DNA from: Pseudomonas entomophila
Lineage (GTDB): Bacteria > Pseudomonadota > Gammaproteobacteria > Pseudomonadales > Pseudomonadaceae
Direction: 5' to 3'
NCBI RefSeq assembly: GCF_023277925.1
Contig: NZ_CP063832.1
Span: 1,521,001-1,585,000 of the forward strand
DNA: 64,000 nt
Part shown: in pieces, positions 26,781 to 35,379 of the stretch
How the letters are laid out: every line of letters begins with the position of its first letter
Position numbering within the stretch: the stretch's first letter is position 1
Program-made: the position numbers and the translations under genes
Notes under the pieces: generated by a model
Database searches by the model: none
Told to the model about the DNA's origin: nothing
The model's input: only the letters and a program-made list of their open reading frames with translations

Positions 26781-28127
26781 ATGCACCGACCCAAACCCCA
26801 TCCGCTGGCCGTGGCGATCTTCGCCGGCCTGCTCCAGCTCCCGGCCCAGGCTGCGCTGTACGCGGTCGACAGCGGGCCCTACACCCTGCCCAACGGCAAG
26901 TTCCCGGCCTGGTTCCAGGACAGCCATGGCCGCACCCTCGACCTATGCCTGTCCAAGGCCGTAAGCTCGCGGGTGGCCGGTGCCCCCGGCGCGCCGTCGT
27001 ACATGTGCACACTGCTGCCCACCCCGGGGGTGTTCGACGACACCCAGCCCATCGTCTTCCCCAGCAACTTCCCCGACGAAGCGTTCTGGTTCACCGCCGA
27101 CGCCGCGCTCGTCGATGCCGCCCGCGGCATCGACCTGAGCTACGTCTCGGCCATCGAGGCGGCGTTCAGCGCCGAGGAGCCGGTGGATGGCGACCAGGTC
27201 AGCTTTGCCCGGGTGCGCATCCGCGTCGACGTGCCGGTGGCCGGCACCTACGTGATCACCCACCCCTATGGCGTGGAGGTGTTCGACGTGCAGACCCCGG
27301 GGCGCCGGGCGATCAACATGACCCGCGATATCGGCATCGGCTCGCCGGGTGACCATACCGGCGCGCTCAAAGGCGATATCGGGCCGTTCCTGCGCAGCGT
27401 CAACGGCCCCTACACCGAGACCAACCCCAGCAACGGCGCCAGCGAACGCTTCGTCGGCGACCCGAACCTGTCGGAGCCGGTCACCGGCAGCCCGTTCAAC
27501 ACCAACTTCGTGCGCATCGAAGGCCCCAACGGGCTCGACCTGCGCACCGAGCTGTTCGCGGTGTCCGGCAAGCTATCCACGGTCACCCGCCCCACCCCGC
27601 TGATCCCGCAGCGCAGCACTTATTCGCGGCACACCGAGAACGGCGACCTGCGTGCCCAGCAGGACGTGTTCGTGATGGCGCCCCCGGCCCCGGCCACGGT
27701 GACGCTGTCCAGCCAGAACCCGGCGCTGCCCCTGAGCGAGGCCAACGGCACCGGTGCCTGGTACGCCCAGTCGGTACTCAACCCAACCTTGCCGCTGACC
27801 CTGCAGGTCACCGCCGACAACAGCCTGGCCATCGCCAGCAGCACGCCGACCACGGCGCCGATGCCGTTGACCGACCTGGTGGTGATCAGCCGCGCCGAGT
27901 ACAGCCTGGCCAGCGGCCAACTGACCCTGGTCGCCAGCAGCAGCGACGAGACCAGCCCGCCCGCGCTCACCGCCCGCACCGGCAACGGCACGCTGATCGG
28001 CAGCCTGAGCGGCAATGGCGCGGTGAAGACCCTGACCACCGGGCTGTCGCCCATCCCGCCGGCCAAGGTGCAGGTCACCAGCGCCAACGGCGGCAGCGAC
28101 AGCGAAGACGTGGTGCTGGTGCCATGA
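26781..28127 (+). CDS. Secreted protein of the curlin operon, paralogue 1 (unrecognised N-terminal domain)
   Basis: 448 aa, ribosome site AGGAGG. The signal peptide ends near residue 24 ('LLQLPAQA'). Residues about 25-260 form a domain shared with the next protein: 'VDSGPYTLPNGKFPAWFQDS', 'GAPGAPSYMCTLLPTPGVFDD', 'AIEAAFSAEEPVDGDQVSFARVRIRVDVP', 'YVITHPYGVEVF' and 'RAINMTRDIGIG'. Two cysteines are likely disulfide-bonded. Residues about 265-448 are Thr/Ser/Ala-rich beta segments. I do not recognise a named family. It is the first gene after a sigma-54 promoter and overlaps the next by ATGA. A role as accessory or tip component of a curlin fibre is inferred from position only. Confidence 0.8.
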   Translation: MHRPKPHPLAVAIFAGLLQLPAQAALYAVDSGPYTLPNGKFPAWFQDSHGRTLDLCLSKAVSSRVAGAPGAPSYMCTLLPTPGVFDDTQPIVFPSNFPDEAFWFTADAALVDAARGIDLSYVSAIEAAFSAEEPVDGDQVSFARVRIRVDVPVAGTYVITHPYGVEVFDVQTPGRRAINMTRDIGIGSPGDHTGALKGDIGPFLRSVNGPYTETNPSNGASERFVGDPNLSEPVTGSPFNTNFVRIEGPNGLDLRTELFAVSGKLSTVTRPTPLIPQRSTYSRHTENGDLRAQQDVFVMAPPAPATVTLSSQNPALPLSEANGTGAWYAQSVLNPTLPLTLQVTADNSLAIASSTPTTAPMPLTDLVVISRAEYSLASGQLTLVASSSDETSPPALTARTGNGTLIGSLSGNGAVKTLTTGLSPIPPAKVQVTSANGGSDSEDVVLVP

Positions 28128-28147
28128 ACAGATTCCTGGGAGGCAGC

Positions 28148-30388
28148 ATGAACATCTGGTCACGCCGGGCGCTGTGCGCCGCCGGTTTCACCCTCACCGT
28201 CAGTGGCGCGGCCTGGGCCGCGCTGACCGAGGTCGACCCGGGCCCCTACACCTTCGCCACCGGGGGCTACCCCATGTGGTACAAGGACGCCACCAACCTG
28301 TCGCTGGAGCTTTGCCAGTCACGCGCCACCAGCACGCGAGCCCCAGGCGCGCCGGGGGCACCGGCCTACCTGTGCACCCTGTTGCCCGAGCCCGGCGTCT
28401 ACGACGACACCCTGCCGCTGGTGTTCCCCGACAACTGGCCACCGGAGATGTTCTGGTTCCTCGCCGAGACCGCGATCCCGGCGGTGGGCAACAGCGGCTA
28501 CGAGCTGGAGGTCTATGTCGCTGGGCTGGAGGCGGCCTTCGCCGCCGAAAACCCGGTCGATGGCGACCAGCAGAGCTTCGCCCGGATCCGCATCCGCGCC
28601 TCGGTGCCGCAAGCCGGCACCTACACCGTCACCCACCCCTACGGCGTGGAGACCGTCACCGTTGCCGCCAACCAGGTCGGCCGCCGCGCCATCAATATCA
28701 CCCGCGACATCGGCATCGGCGCCCCCGGCAACTTCAGCGCCGCGCTGAACGGCAACCTCGGCCCATTCCTGCGCGGGGTCGGTGGTCCCTATACGGCGGT
28801 CAACCCCGACACCGGCGCCAGCGAGACCTTCATCGGCGACCCGAACATCACCGAAGCGGTGACTGGTAGCCCGAACAACACCAACTTCGTGCGCATCCAG
28901 GGGCCGGCTGGGACGATCCAGACCAATGTCTTCACGGTGTCCGGCAAGGTCCTCGACGCCCGCCAGCAGACCCCGGTGCAACTCGAACGCGCCACCTACC
29001 AACGCAATGGCGCCGGTACCCGCGTCGAGGTCTTCGCCAAGGCGCCGAACAATGCCAGCCTGTGCCTGCGCAACGGCCTGGCGCTGGTCGGCTCGCCGCC
29101 TTCGCCGTGCCAGTTCAACCTTCTAGCCGACAACAACGGGTTGTTCTTCAGCCAACAGCTGAGCCAGGCAGTACCGCCGTCGGTGGTGGTGGTCACCGCC
29201 AGCGACCCCACCGGCACCACACGCCCGACTGCACTGTCGAGCAAACTCAGCGATGTCGTGCGGGTTACCAACGCACGCTACGACTGGGCCAACAAACGGT
29301 TGCTGATCGAGGCCCGTTCCAGCGACGAAGTGCTGGTGCCCGACCTGCTGGTACAGGGCTTCGGGCGCATGTCCAAGGCCGGCGTGCAGCAGAGCCTGAC
29401 GGTCAACGACCTGGCCCAGCCGCCGGCCAGCATCACCGTCAAGTCCGCCCACGGCGGCATGGACGTCGAGCCGGTGGTGGTAGCTGGCAACGCCCCGGTG
29501 CAGGCCGACAACCAGCCACCACTGGCCCAGGCCGACAGCGGCGCCACCAGTGTCGGGGTGCCCATCACCCTCAACCTGCTGGCCAACGACAGCGACCCGG
29601 ACGGCAACATGCCGCTGAGCATCAGCGACCTCACCCAGCCCGGTACCGGCCTGGGTGGCGTGGTGATGAATGGCACCACCTCGGTGACCTACACCCCGCC
29701 CAGCGGTGCCACCTCGCCGCTGGTGGCCACCTTCAGCTACCGCGCGATGGATGCCAAGGGCCTGAAGTCGACCCCGGCCACGGTCAGCGTCAACGTGGCG
29801 CCCAACCAGCCGCCGACTGCGGTGGCCGACAGCGCCGCCACCCTCGGCGTGCCACTGACCCTCAATGCCCTGGCCAACGACACCGATCCGGAAGGCAACC
29901 TGCCGCTGGCCATCGCCAGCGTCACCCAGCCGACCCCGGCCGGCCGCGGCACGGTCAGTACCGACGGCAGCGTGATCACCTACACGCCACCGGCCACGGT
30001 CACCGCGCCGTTCACCACCAGCTTCACCTACGTCGCCCGGGATGCCCTAGGTGCGTTGTCCAGCCCCGGCACGGTCACCGTGCAGGTGTCGCCACGGCCT
30101 GCCCAGGAGACCTTCGCGGTCACCGCGGCCACGGTCACGGCGCGCTCGAACAACCGCTACAACTGGGACATCAGCGGCACCTCGTCGGTAACCACCGGCA
30201 ACACCATCACGGTACGGGTGACCACCACCACCGGCGTGCAGACCCTGGGCACCACCACCGTGCCGGTGACCGGCCGCTGGCGCCTGGCGGTGAGCAACAG
30301 CACCACGGCGATCCCGACCGCCAACCCGACAGCGACGGTGACCACCAGCCAGGGCACCACGCGCACCGTCAACGTGACCGTGCAATAG
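28148..30388 (+). CDS. Secreted protein of the curlin operon, paralogue 2, with Ig-like repeats
   Basis: 746 aa from the ATG at 28148 (GGGAGG upstream); an ATG at 28124 overlapping the previous stop is the alternative. The signal peptide is MNIWSRRALCAAGFTLTVSGAAWA. Residues about 25-260 repeat the N-terminal domain of paralogue 1 ('VDPGPYTFATGGYPMWYKD', 'GAPGAPAYLCTLLPEPGVYDD', 'AINITRDIGIG'). Two tandem cadherin/Ig-like (VCBS-type) domains follow at about 455-560 and 560-655, each starting 'NQPP...AD' with 'LANDTDPEGNLPLAIASVTQP'. The C-terminal 90 residues are Thr-rich. The make-up suggests a cell-surface or extracellular-matrix adhesin. No anchor motif or LPXTG/PEP-CTERM tail was seen. 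Confidence 0.82.
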   Translation: MNIWSRRALCAAGFTLTVSGAAWAALTEVDPGPYTFATGGYPMWYKDATNLSLELCQSRATSTRAPGAPGAPAYLCTLLPEPGVYDDTLPLVFPDNWPPEMFWFLAETAIPAVGNSGYELEVYVAGLEAAFAAENPVDGDQQSFARIRIRASVPQAGTYTVTHPYGVETVTVAANQVGRRAINITRDIGIGAPGNFSAALNGNLGPFLRGVGGPYTAVNPDTGASETFIGDPNITEAVTGSPNNTNFVRIQGPAGTIQTNVFTVSGKVLDARQQTPVQLERATYQRNGAGTRVEVFAKAPNNASLCLRNGLALVGSPPSPCQFNLLADNNGLFFSQQLSQAVPPSVVVVTASDPTGTTRPTALSSKLSDVVRVTNARYDWANKRLLIEARSSDEVLVPDLLVQGFGRMSKAGVQQSLTVNDLAQPPASITVKSAHGGMDVEPVVVAGNAPVQADNQPPLAQADSGATSVGVPITLNLLANDSDPDGNMPLSISDLTQPGTGLGGVVMNGTTSVTYTPPSGATSPLVATFSYRAMDAKGLKSTPATVSVNVAPNQPPTAVADSAATLGVPLTLNALANDTDPEGNLPLAIASVTQPTPAGRGTVSTDGSVITYTPPATVTAPFTTSFTYVARDALGALSSPGTVTVQVSPRPAQETFAVTAATVTARSNNRYNWDISGTSSVTTGNTITVRVTTTTGVQTLGTTTVPVTGRWRLAVSNSTTAIPTANPTATVTTSQGTTRTVNVTVQ

Positions 30389-30403
30389 GCCAGGGAGAAC
30401 GCC

Positions 30404-30874
30404 ATGCCACGCCTGACCACCCTGCTGCTGTGCCTGGCCCTCGCCGGCCAGGCACAGGCCGACGACCTGATGGACAACGCCGACCTCGCGGCCGGCAACG
30501 ACCTTGGCGAGCCGCTGCTGGTGCATGTGCTGCCAGTGGGCAGCGGCCAGGCCGCGGTGATCGAGCAACAGGGCAACGGCAACCGCGCCGCCCTCGACCA
30601 GAACGGCCAGGCCCTGCTGGGCCGCATCGTCCAGGCCGGGGGCGCGCAGGAAGCCTACATCCTGCAGGAAGGCAGCGACCTGATGGCCACGATCACGCAA
30701 CAGGGCTACGGCAACAACGCGACGATCCGCCAGAGCGGCAGCGGCAACAGCGCCGCCATCGAGCAGGTCGGCAACCTCAACAGCGCCACCATCGACCAGC
30801 GCGGCACGGGGCTGAACAGCAGCGTGACCCAGGCCGGCAATGGCCAGCACATCCACATCACCCAATACCGTTAG
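30404..30874 (+). CDS. csgB: CsgB-like minor curlin / nucleator
   Basis: 156 aa, signal peptide MPRLTTLLLCLALAGQAQA. Curlin repeats (about 22 residues, Q-x-G-x-x-N-x-A-x3-Q) run from about residue 45: 'AAVIEQQGNGNRAALDQNGQ', 'LMATITQQGYGNNATIRQSG', 'NSAAIEQVGNLNSATIDQRG'. Size equals E. coli CsgB (151 aa), the surface-attached nucleator. It lies 15 bp after the adhesin-like gene and 19 bp before the CsgA-like gene. The C-terminal 'GQHIHITQYR' is charged, as in CsgB repeat 5. Nucleator role inferred. Confidence 0.88.
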   Translation: MPRLTTLLLCLALAGQAQADDLMDNADLAAGNDLGEPLLVHVLPVGSGQAAVIEQQGNGNRAALDQNGQALLGRIVQAGGAQEAYILQEGSDLMATITQQGYGNNATIRQSGSGNSAAIEQVGNLNSATIDQRGTGLNSSVTQAGNGQHIHITQYR

Positions 30875-30893
30875 CAGACCTGGAGGCACCACC

Positions 30894-32339
30894 ATGAACA
30901 AGCTCGCCCCCCTGAGCGCCGCCATTGTCCTGGCCCTGGCCGGCCAGGCCATGGCCGCCGACAGCAGCTCGACCCAGACCCAGCAAGGCAACAAGAATAT
31001 CGCCGAAGTGAAACAGACCCTGGCGCCGTTCGCCTCGGCCACCCAGGACCAGACCGGCCACGACCACAACCACATGGCGGTGCAGGACAGCAGCACCAGC
31101 CACATCCAGCAGAGTGCCAGCGGCTCGTTCAACGCCGGCTACGCCGAGCAGTTGTTCGAGAACGGCAGCCAGATCACCCAGCAGGCCGGCGGCACGCTCA
31201 ACGATGCCTTCGCCAGCCAGTCGGTGGGCGAGAACAACCAGGCCCTGCAGGTGCAGGACGGCAGCGGCAATCATTCGATCATCTGGCAGGACACCCAGCT
31301 GGGCAGCCAGGCCACCACCTTGCAGTCGGGGCAACGCAACGATGCCACCGTCGAGCAACTGTTCGGCGGCAGCAACAACAAGAGCCTGGTCATGCAGGCT
31401 GGCAGCGACAACCAGGCCGCCGCCGAGCACCTGACCCACAACAACGGCGATATCGCCATCCACCAGGACGGCAAGCAGAACTGGGCCTACGGCGACCAGC
31501 GCGACGGCCTGGGCGGCACCATTGGTATCAGCCAGTACGGCACCGGGCACTCGGTCGAGGTGTGGCAGGACAACCAAGCCGCCAGCCAGGCCAACGTCTA
31601 CCAGACCGGGCAACTCAACGAGGGTTATATCGACCAGAGCTTCGGCCAGGGCAACAGTGCCAGCCTGAGCCAGACCGGGCGCGCCAACGCCAGTTGGTCG
31701 GACCAGTTCGAGAGCAACCAGTCGGTGACCAGCATCAGCCAGACCGGTAGCAATAACCTGCACTTCACCTACCAGACCGGCGACAACCATAGCCTGAGCA
31801 TCAATACGACGGGCAACGGCAACAAGATCCTGGCCAGCAACTGGAAGGGCGACAAGTTCGGGGGGCAGTTCGGCGACAGCCAGCGGGCGGTGGTCAACCA
31901 GGCCGGCAACGGCAACAGTGTCAACTTCGAGCAGAAAGGCAGCAGCCAACTGGCCCGGTTGAACCAGAACGGCAACCGCAACCAGATGGAAACCAAGCAG
32001 GCCGACAGCAACAACGAGCTGTACTTCGAACAGAACGGCAGCGACAACCTGCTGATCGCCGACCAGCGGGGTAGCGGCAACTACGCTGAGGGTGTGGCGG
32101 CCGGCAATGGCGGCAGCGTGACCCTGGACCAGTCGGGCAGTGGTAACCAGAGCTTCACCTACCAGCTGTATGGCAGTGGCAACCAGGCGACCGTGAAGCA
32201 GACAGACGGGGTCAATGTCGCCTACGTGACCCAGGGCGGTAACGGCAACCAGGCGTTCGTCGACCAGAGCGGGGCCAGTCAGACGGCGACCATCAACCAA
32301 TTCGGCAATACCAACATGGCGACCGTTACGCAGCAGTGA
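30894..32339 (+). CDS. csgA: Giant CsgA-like curlin (major amyloid subunit)
   Basis: 481 aa from the ATG at 30894 (TGGAGG upstream), three times the size of E. coli CsgA. After a signal peptide ('LALAGQAMA') there are roughly twenty curlin repeats: 'NASWSDQFESNQSVTSISQTG', 'NSVNFEQKGSSQLARLNQNG', 'NQAFVDQSGASQTATINQFG'. Many repeats keep the stacking Gln and Asn ladder; others carry aromatic, charged or Glu/Asp substitutions that would work as gatekeepers. It would be secreted as an unfolded chain through CsgG and polymerise outside. Matching CsgEFG genes are encoded about 12 kb away on the other strand. Confidence 0.92.
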   Translation: MNKLAPLSAAIVLALAGQAMAADSSSTQTQQGNKNIAEVKQTLAPFASATQDQTGHDHNHMAVQDSSTSHIQQSASGSFNAGYAEQLFENGSQITQQAGGTLNDAFASQSVGENNQALQVQDGSGNHSIIWQDTQLGSQATTLQSGQRNDATVEQLFGGSNNKSLVMQAGSDNQAAAEHLTHNNGDIAIHQDGKQNWAYGDQRDGLGGTIGISQYGTGHSVEVWQDNQAASQANVYQTGQLNEGYIDQSFGQGNSASLSQTGRANASWSDQFESNQSVTSISQTGSNNLHFTYQTGDNHSLSINTTGNGNKILASNWKGDKFGGQFGDSQRAVVNQAGNGNSVNFEQKGSSQLARLNQNGNRNQMETKQADSNNELYFEQNGSDNLLIADQRGSGNYAEGVAAGNGGSVTLDQSGSGNQSFTYQLYGSGNQATVKQTDGVNVAYVTQGGNGNQAFVDQSGASQTATINQFGNTNMATVTQQ

Positions 32340-32450
32340 TCCTCTTCCCCCTTGGACCGCAGTGCCTGGGTTTCCTGGTGCTGCGGTTCGTTCTTCATGG
32401 GGTTCGTCGGGAGCGTTGCAGCGGTCTTGAGATCGAGCGCCGCCCGCGCG

Positions 32451-32480
32451 GCGCATCGCGGATGAATCCGCTCCTACAGG
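32451..32480. repeat. REP element downstream of the curlin gene
   Basis: A single putida-type REP (core CGCGGATGAATCCG then CTCCTACAGG) about 110 bp past the curlin stop codon. Confidence 0.75.
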
Positions 32481-32531
32481 TTTTCAACCACCCACTATAC
32501 AATCGCCCAACCCAGCCCAATCCTCCTCACC

Positions 32532-33176
32532 ATGATCCAGTCCGACCTCGACCTGTTCGGCCCTCAGCCCCAGCACCTGGCCAGCCAGACCGTGCTGCTG
32601 CCCGGCTTCGCCCTGAACGACATCGAGCCCCTGCTGGACGCCCTGCGCCCGATTCTGCGCGCCGCACCGTTTCGCCACATGCGCACACCCGGCGGCCAGC
32701 ACATGGCGGTCGCCCTGACCAACTGCGGCGCGCTGGGCTGGATCAGCGACGAACGCGGCTACCGCTACACCCCCACCGATCCGAAAAGCGGCCAGCCATG
32801 GCCCACCCTGCCCCCAGTCTTGCTGAACCTGGCACGCCAGGCGGCAGCGGCCGCGGGGTTCGAGGGTTTCGTGCCCGACGCCTGCCTGGTCAACCACTAT
32901 GTGCCCGGGACACGCCTGAGCCTGCATCAGGATCGCGATGAGCAAGACTATGGGCACCCGATCGTGTCGATCTCACTGGGGTTGCCGGCCGTGTTCCTGT
33001 TGGGTGGCCTTCAACGAAGCGATCGTACCCGACGCATTCCCTTGAACCACGGGGACGTGCTGGTGTGGGGCGGTGAAGACCGCCTGCGCTTTCACGGGGT
33101 GTTGCCGATCAAGCCTGGTGTGCACCCTCGCCTGGGTGAACGGCGTATCAACCTGACCCTGCGCAAGGCCGGATAA
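32532..33176 (+). CDS. alkB: DNA oxidative demethylase AlkB (2-oxoglutarate/Fe(II) dioxygenase)
   Basis: 214 aa, the usual AlkB size. The iron facial triad is present: 'LSLHQDRDEQD' (HxD, near 131-133) and the distal His in 'RFHGVLPI' near 187. The 2-oxoglutarate-binding arginines are in 'ERRINLTLRKAG' at the C-terminus, and the nucleotide-recognition lid has 'GGQHMAVALTNCGALGWISD'. The enzyme repairs 1-methyladenine and 3-methylcytosine. It stands alone between the two arms of the curlin system. No Ada-type site was identified upstream. Confidence 0.95.
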   Translation: MIQSDLDLFGPQPQHLASQTVLLPGFALNDIEPLLDALRPILRAAPFRHMRTPGGQHMAVALTNCGALGWISDERGYRYTPTDPKSGQPWPTLPPVLLNLARQAAAAAGFEGFVPDACLVNHYVPGTRLSLHQDRDEQDYGHPIVSISLGLPAVFLLGGLQRSDRTRRIPLNHGDVLVWGGEDRLRFHGVLPIKPGVHPRLGERRINLTLRKAG

Positions 33177-33190
33177 CCACACAGCACCCC

Positions 33191-33265
33191 GTAGGAGCCA
33201 GCTTTGCTGGCGAAACAAGGCGCAGCCTTGTCGGCGTCCCCTTCGCCAGCAAGGCTGGCTCCTAC
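33191..33265. repeat. Inverted REP pair between convergent alkB and LysR genes
   Basis: 33191-33214 pairs with 33242-33265 with one mismatch (GTAGGAGCCAGC / GCTGGCTCCTAC). The LysR stop codon (33262-33264) is inside the second arm. Confidence 0.85.
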
Positions 33266-34227
33266 AGGGGCATGGCGGCGTTCTTGAACCACTCCCGCCG
33301 CTCTTCGAATGCCGCCCGGACCGCCCCGACCATCACCTGCACCAGCGGATCGCCCTCGGTATCGCCGTTGACCGCCAGCCACACCCGTCGCCGCATCGGT
33401 TCCTGGAACAAACCCGGCAAGGCCAGCAGGCCACGGTCCAGATGCCCCGCGTAATGCGGCAACAAGCCAACGCTGGCGCTGCACTTGATCAACTGGCAGT
33501 ACATCTCATAACCCTGGATGCAGGTCACCCCCGCAGATCGCCCTGCAAGCAAGGCCTGCCACTGGGCTAGCGCAGCCACGCCCGCCTCTCCCTGCCATTG
33601 CACCAGCATGTAGTCCTGCAAGTCCGCCAGGCGGCCGGGACGATTCGCCTCGCGCACATAGCGCTTGGCAATGTGCGGCAGGTACTCGAAGGTGGCCAGC
33701 GCCTCGGCAGGCGCTTCGAACCGATCGGGGGCGCGCAGATCTCCCAGCCAAAGCGCTACATCGACCTCCTGCTGCGGGCCCTGACGCCCATCGAGGGTGA
33801 CCACTTCAAGGCGCATGCCCGCGTGTTGGCGCACAAGGTTGATCAGGTTGCGCCCCAGCAGGTCCTGCAACAGCGGCTCGGCTACCGCCAGGCGTACCGG
33901 CGTGGCCTGCACGCGCGCGGGTGCAGGCGCGTCGGGCTCACGCGCCTGTAGGGCCAGCAGCAAGCGCTCGCCTTGCTGGCTGAGCACGGGCGTGTTGTTG
34001 CGGTTGATGAACAGGCCATAGCCCAGCCGTGCTTCCAGCACGGCCAGGCGCTTGCGCAGCGCCACCGGCTTGAGGTTCAGCCGCCGGGCCGCCTGCATGA
34101 AGCAGCCGCAACGGGCGGTAATGACAAAACAGTCCAGGGTCTGTTCGTCCAGCGCCAACGGCACCTGCGGGCGCACGACGGGCATGGCGGTATCCGGGGC
34201 TTGACCCCGAGACAGGTCGATCGGCAT
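33262..34227 (-). CDS. LysR-family transcriptional regulator
   Basis: 321 aa. The helix-turn-helix lies near residues 28-85 ('DEQTLDCFVITARCGCFMQAARRLNLKPVALRKRLAVLEARLG', ending 'RLLLALQAREP'). The effector domain of about 110-310 shows 'VDVALWLGDL' and 'EMYCQLIKCSASVGLLPHYAGHLDRGLLALP'. The N-terminal extension before the HTH is longer than usual, so the ATG about 14 codons downstream is a possible start. The neighbour on one side is a MITE-like element, on the other alkB; no divergent target gene is evident. Confidence 0.88.
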   Translation of the reverse strand: MPIDLSRGQAPDTAMPVVRPQVPLALDEQTLDCFVITARCGCFMQAARRLNLKPVALRKRLAVLEARLGYGLFINRNNTPVLSQQGERLLLALQAREPDAPAPARVQATPVRLAVAEPLLQDLLGRNLINLVRQHAGMRLEVVTLDGRQGPQQEVDVALWLGDLRAPDRFEAPAEALATFEYLPHIAKRYVREANRPGRLADLQDYMLVQWQGEAGVAALAQWQALLAGRSAGVTCIQGYEMYCQLIKCSASVGLLPHYAGHLDRGLLALPGLFQEPMRRRVWLAVNGDTEGDPLVQVMVGAVRAAFEERREWFKNAAMPL

Positions 34228-34278
34228 CCCTTGCCTCCCACGGGCCCGACGCCCGGGCCCGGTTCTTCCATGATGGGT

Positions 34279-34444
34279 CTAGTGTCCTGTCTCGGAAACA
34301 AGCTGTTCACTTTTGGCGGCGTCTTGGGCGCCCGGCCAGCGTTGCCACTCTTCGCCACAGCCCTGCTATGACTCGTCGCGGCGCCTTGGCCGAACACCCA
34401 AGCCACTCGCCAAAAGAGAACGTATTCCCGAGACAGGACACTAG
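34279..34444. mobile_element. 166-bp MITE-like element with 17-bp perfect terminal inverted repeats
   Basis: CTAGTGTCCTGTCTCGG at 34279-34295 is exactly reverse-complementary to 34428-34444. The interior also folds (TTTTGGCG with CGCCAAAA, CTTGGG with CCCAAG) and codes for nothing. The outer CTAG would fit a TA target duplication. The right end supplies the TAG stop codon of the PpiC-like gene. Family unknown. Confidence 0.7.
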
Positions 34445-35379
34445 CGGCTGCTCTCCAGCACCTGGTTCAACGCCGCGCCATCGATGCTCAGGGTGGCGCT
34501 GTCGAACATGCCCTCGACATAGGCCTTGGCCACCTGCTCCTGGCGCTGGGCACGCAGCACCTGGCGCAGGCGCGGCGCGACCTCGTCGAACGTCGCCGCG
34601 CGGGCCGGTTGCTGCTCGACCAGCTTGACGATGTGGTAGCCCGCCGCGCTCTGCACCGGCTCGCTGACCGTGCCTACCTTGAGCCGGGAGACCACGCCGC
34701 GCACCTCCGGCAACAGCTGGGCCAAGGCTTGCAAGCCCGTGTCACCGCCGTTGGCGGCCGTGCCGGCATCCTGCGAGTGCTCCCGGGCCAACGCGGCGAA
34801 ATCGGCGTCGCTGGCCTGGGCCTGCTTGGCCAGCGCCTGGGCCTGCTTGCGCACGGTTTCGTCGTCCCTGGGGTTCTCCACCCGCAGGAAGATCTGGCTC
34901 AGGCGGTAACGCGCCGGCAACTGCAGCCCGGCCTTGCCGGCCTCGTAGGCTTGCTTGAGATCAGCCTCGCTGGGGTAGTCGTCGGGCACCTTGCTCACCG
35001 ATTCGAGGTAGTCGCGCAGCACGATCTGCTCGGTGGCGGCACGGGTCTGGGCCTGGATGTCCGGGCGCTGCAACCAGCCTTGGGCTTCGGCCTGCTGGTA
35101 CAGCGCCTTTTCCGCCAGGCGCGCGCGGATCCAGGCTTCCAGTGCCGGCCGGTCACCGCGCAGGCTGGCGCGGGCGTCCTCGGGCAATTGGGCGAACAGC
35201 GCCTTGAGCTCGCCGCTACCCACCTGCTGCTCTCCCAGCCGGGCCAGGGTCGGGCCATTGTCGAGCGGTGCCTGAAGGGCCGCCGCCACCGGCTCGTCGC
35301 CCGGGCGCAAGGCCAGGGCGAGCGCCACCGCGACCAGGGCCAGCGCGCCAGCGCCGGCCCAGAGCGCACGCGCCGTCAC
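34441..35379 (-). CDS. PpiC/parvulin-type peptidyl-prolyl isomerase
   Basis: 312 aa. An N-terminal transmembrane segment or uncleaved signal (about 3-24, 'ALWAGAGALALVAVALALAL') anchors it to face the periplasm. A SurA/PrsA-like helical region lies at about 45-150. The rotamase domain at about 150-255 has 'ARYRLSQIFLRVENP', 'DFAALAREHSQDAGTAANGGDTGL', 'GVVSRLKVGTVSEPVQSAAGYHIVKLVEQ'. It closes the long minus-strand operon, overlapping the previous gene by ATGA, and likely helps fold the outer-membrane or fibre components. Its stop codon is formed by the end of a MITE-like element, so the native C-terminus may have been altered. Confidence 0.88.
   Translation of the reverse strand: MTARALWAGAGALALVAVALALALRPGDEPVAAALQAPLDNGPTLARLGEQQVGSGELKALFAQLPEDARASLRGDRPALEAWIRARLAEKALYQQAEAQGWLQRPDIQAQTRAATEQIVLRDYLESVSKVPDDYPSEADLKQAYEAGKAGLQLPARYRLSQIFLRVENPRDDETVRKQAQALAKQAQASDADFAALAREHSQDAGTAANGGDTGLQALAQLLPEVRGVVSRLKVGTVSEPVQSAAGYHIVKLVEQQPARAATFDEVAPRLRQVLRAQRQEQVAKAYVEGMFDSATLSIDGAALNQVLESSR

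Noticed and set aside
29062..30897. 611-codon Arg/Gly/His-rich frame overlapping the adhesin and csgB genes
   Set aside because: It overlaps two signal-peptide-bearing genes in another frame and its composition is that of out-of-frame reading of repeats.
30894..32339. Regular short repeats that might be read as a CRISPR array
   Set aside because: The repeats are degenerate 66-bp coding units of curlin motifs, not identical repeats with spacers; no cas gene is present.
34279..34444. Reading the long inverted repeat as an ordinary terminator of the export operon
   Set aside because: The 17-bp perfect outer repeats are 132 bp apart and lack a T-run; the structure fits a miniature transposable element better, though it may also end transcription.
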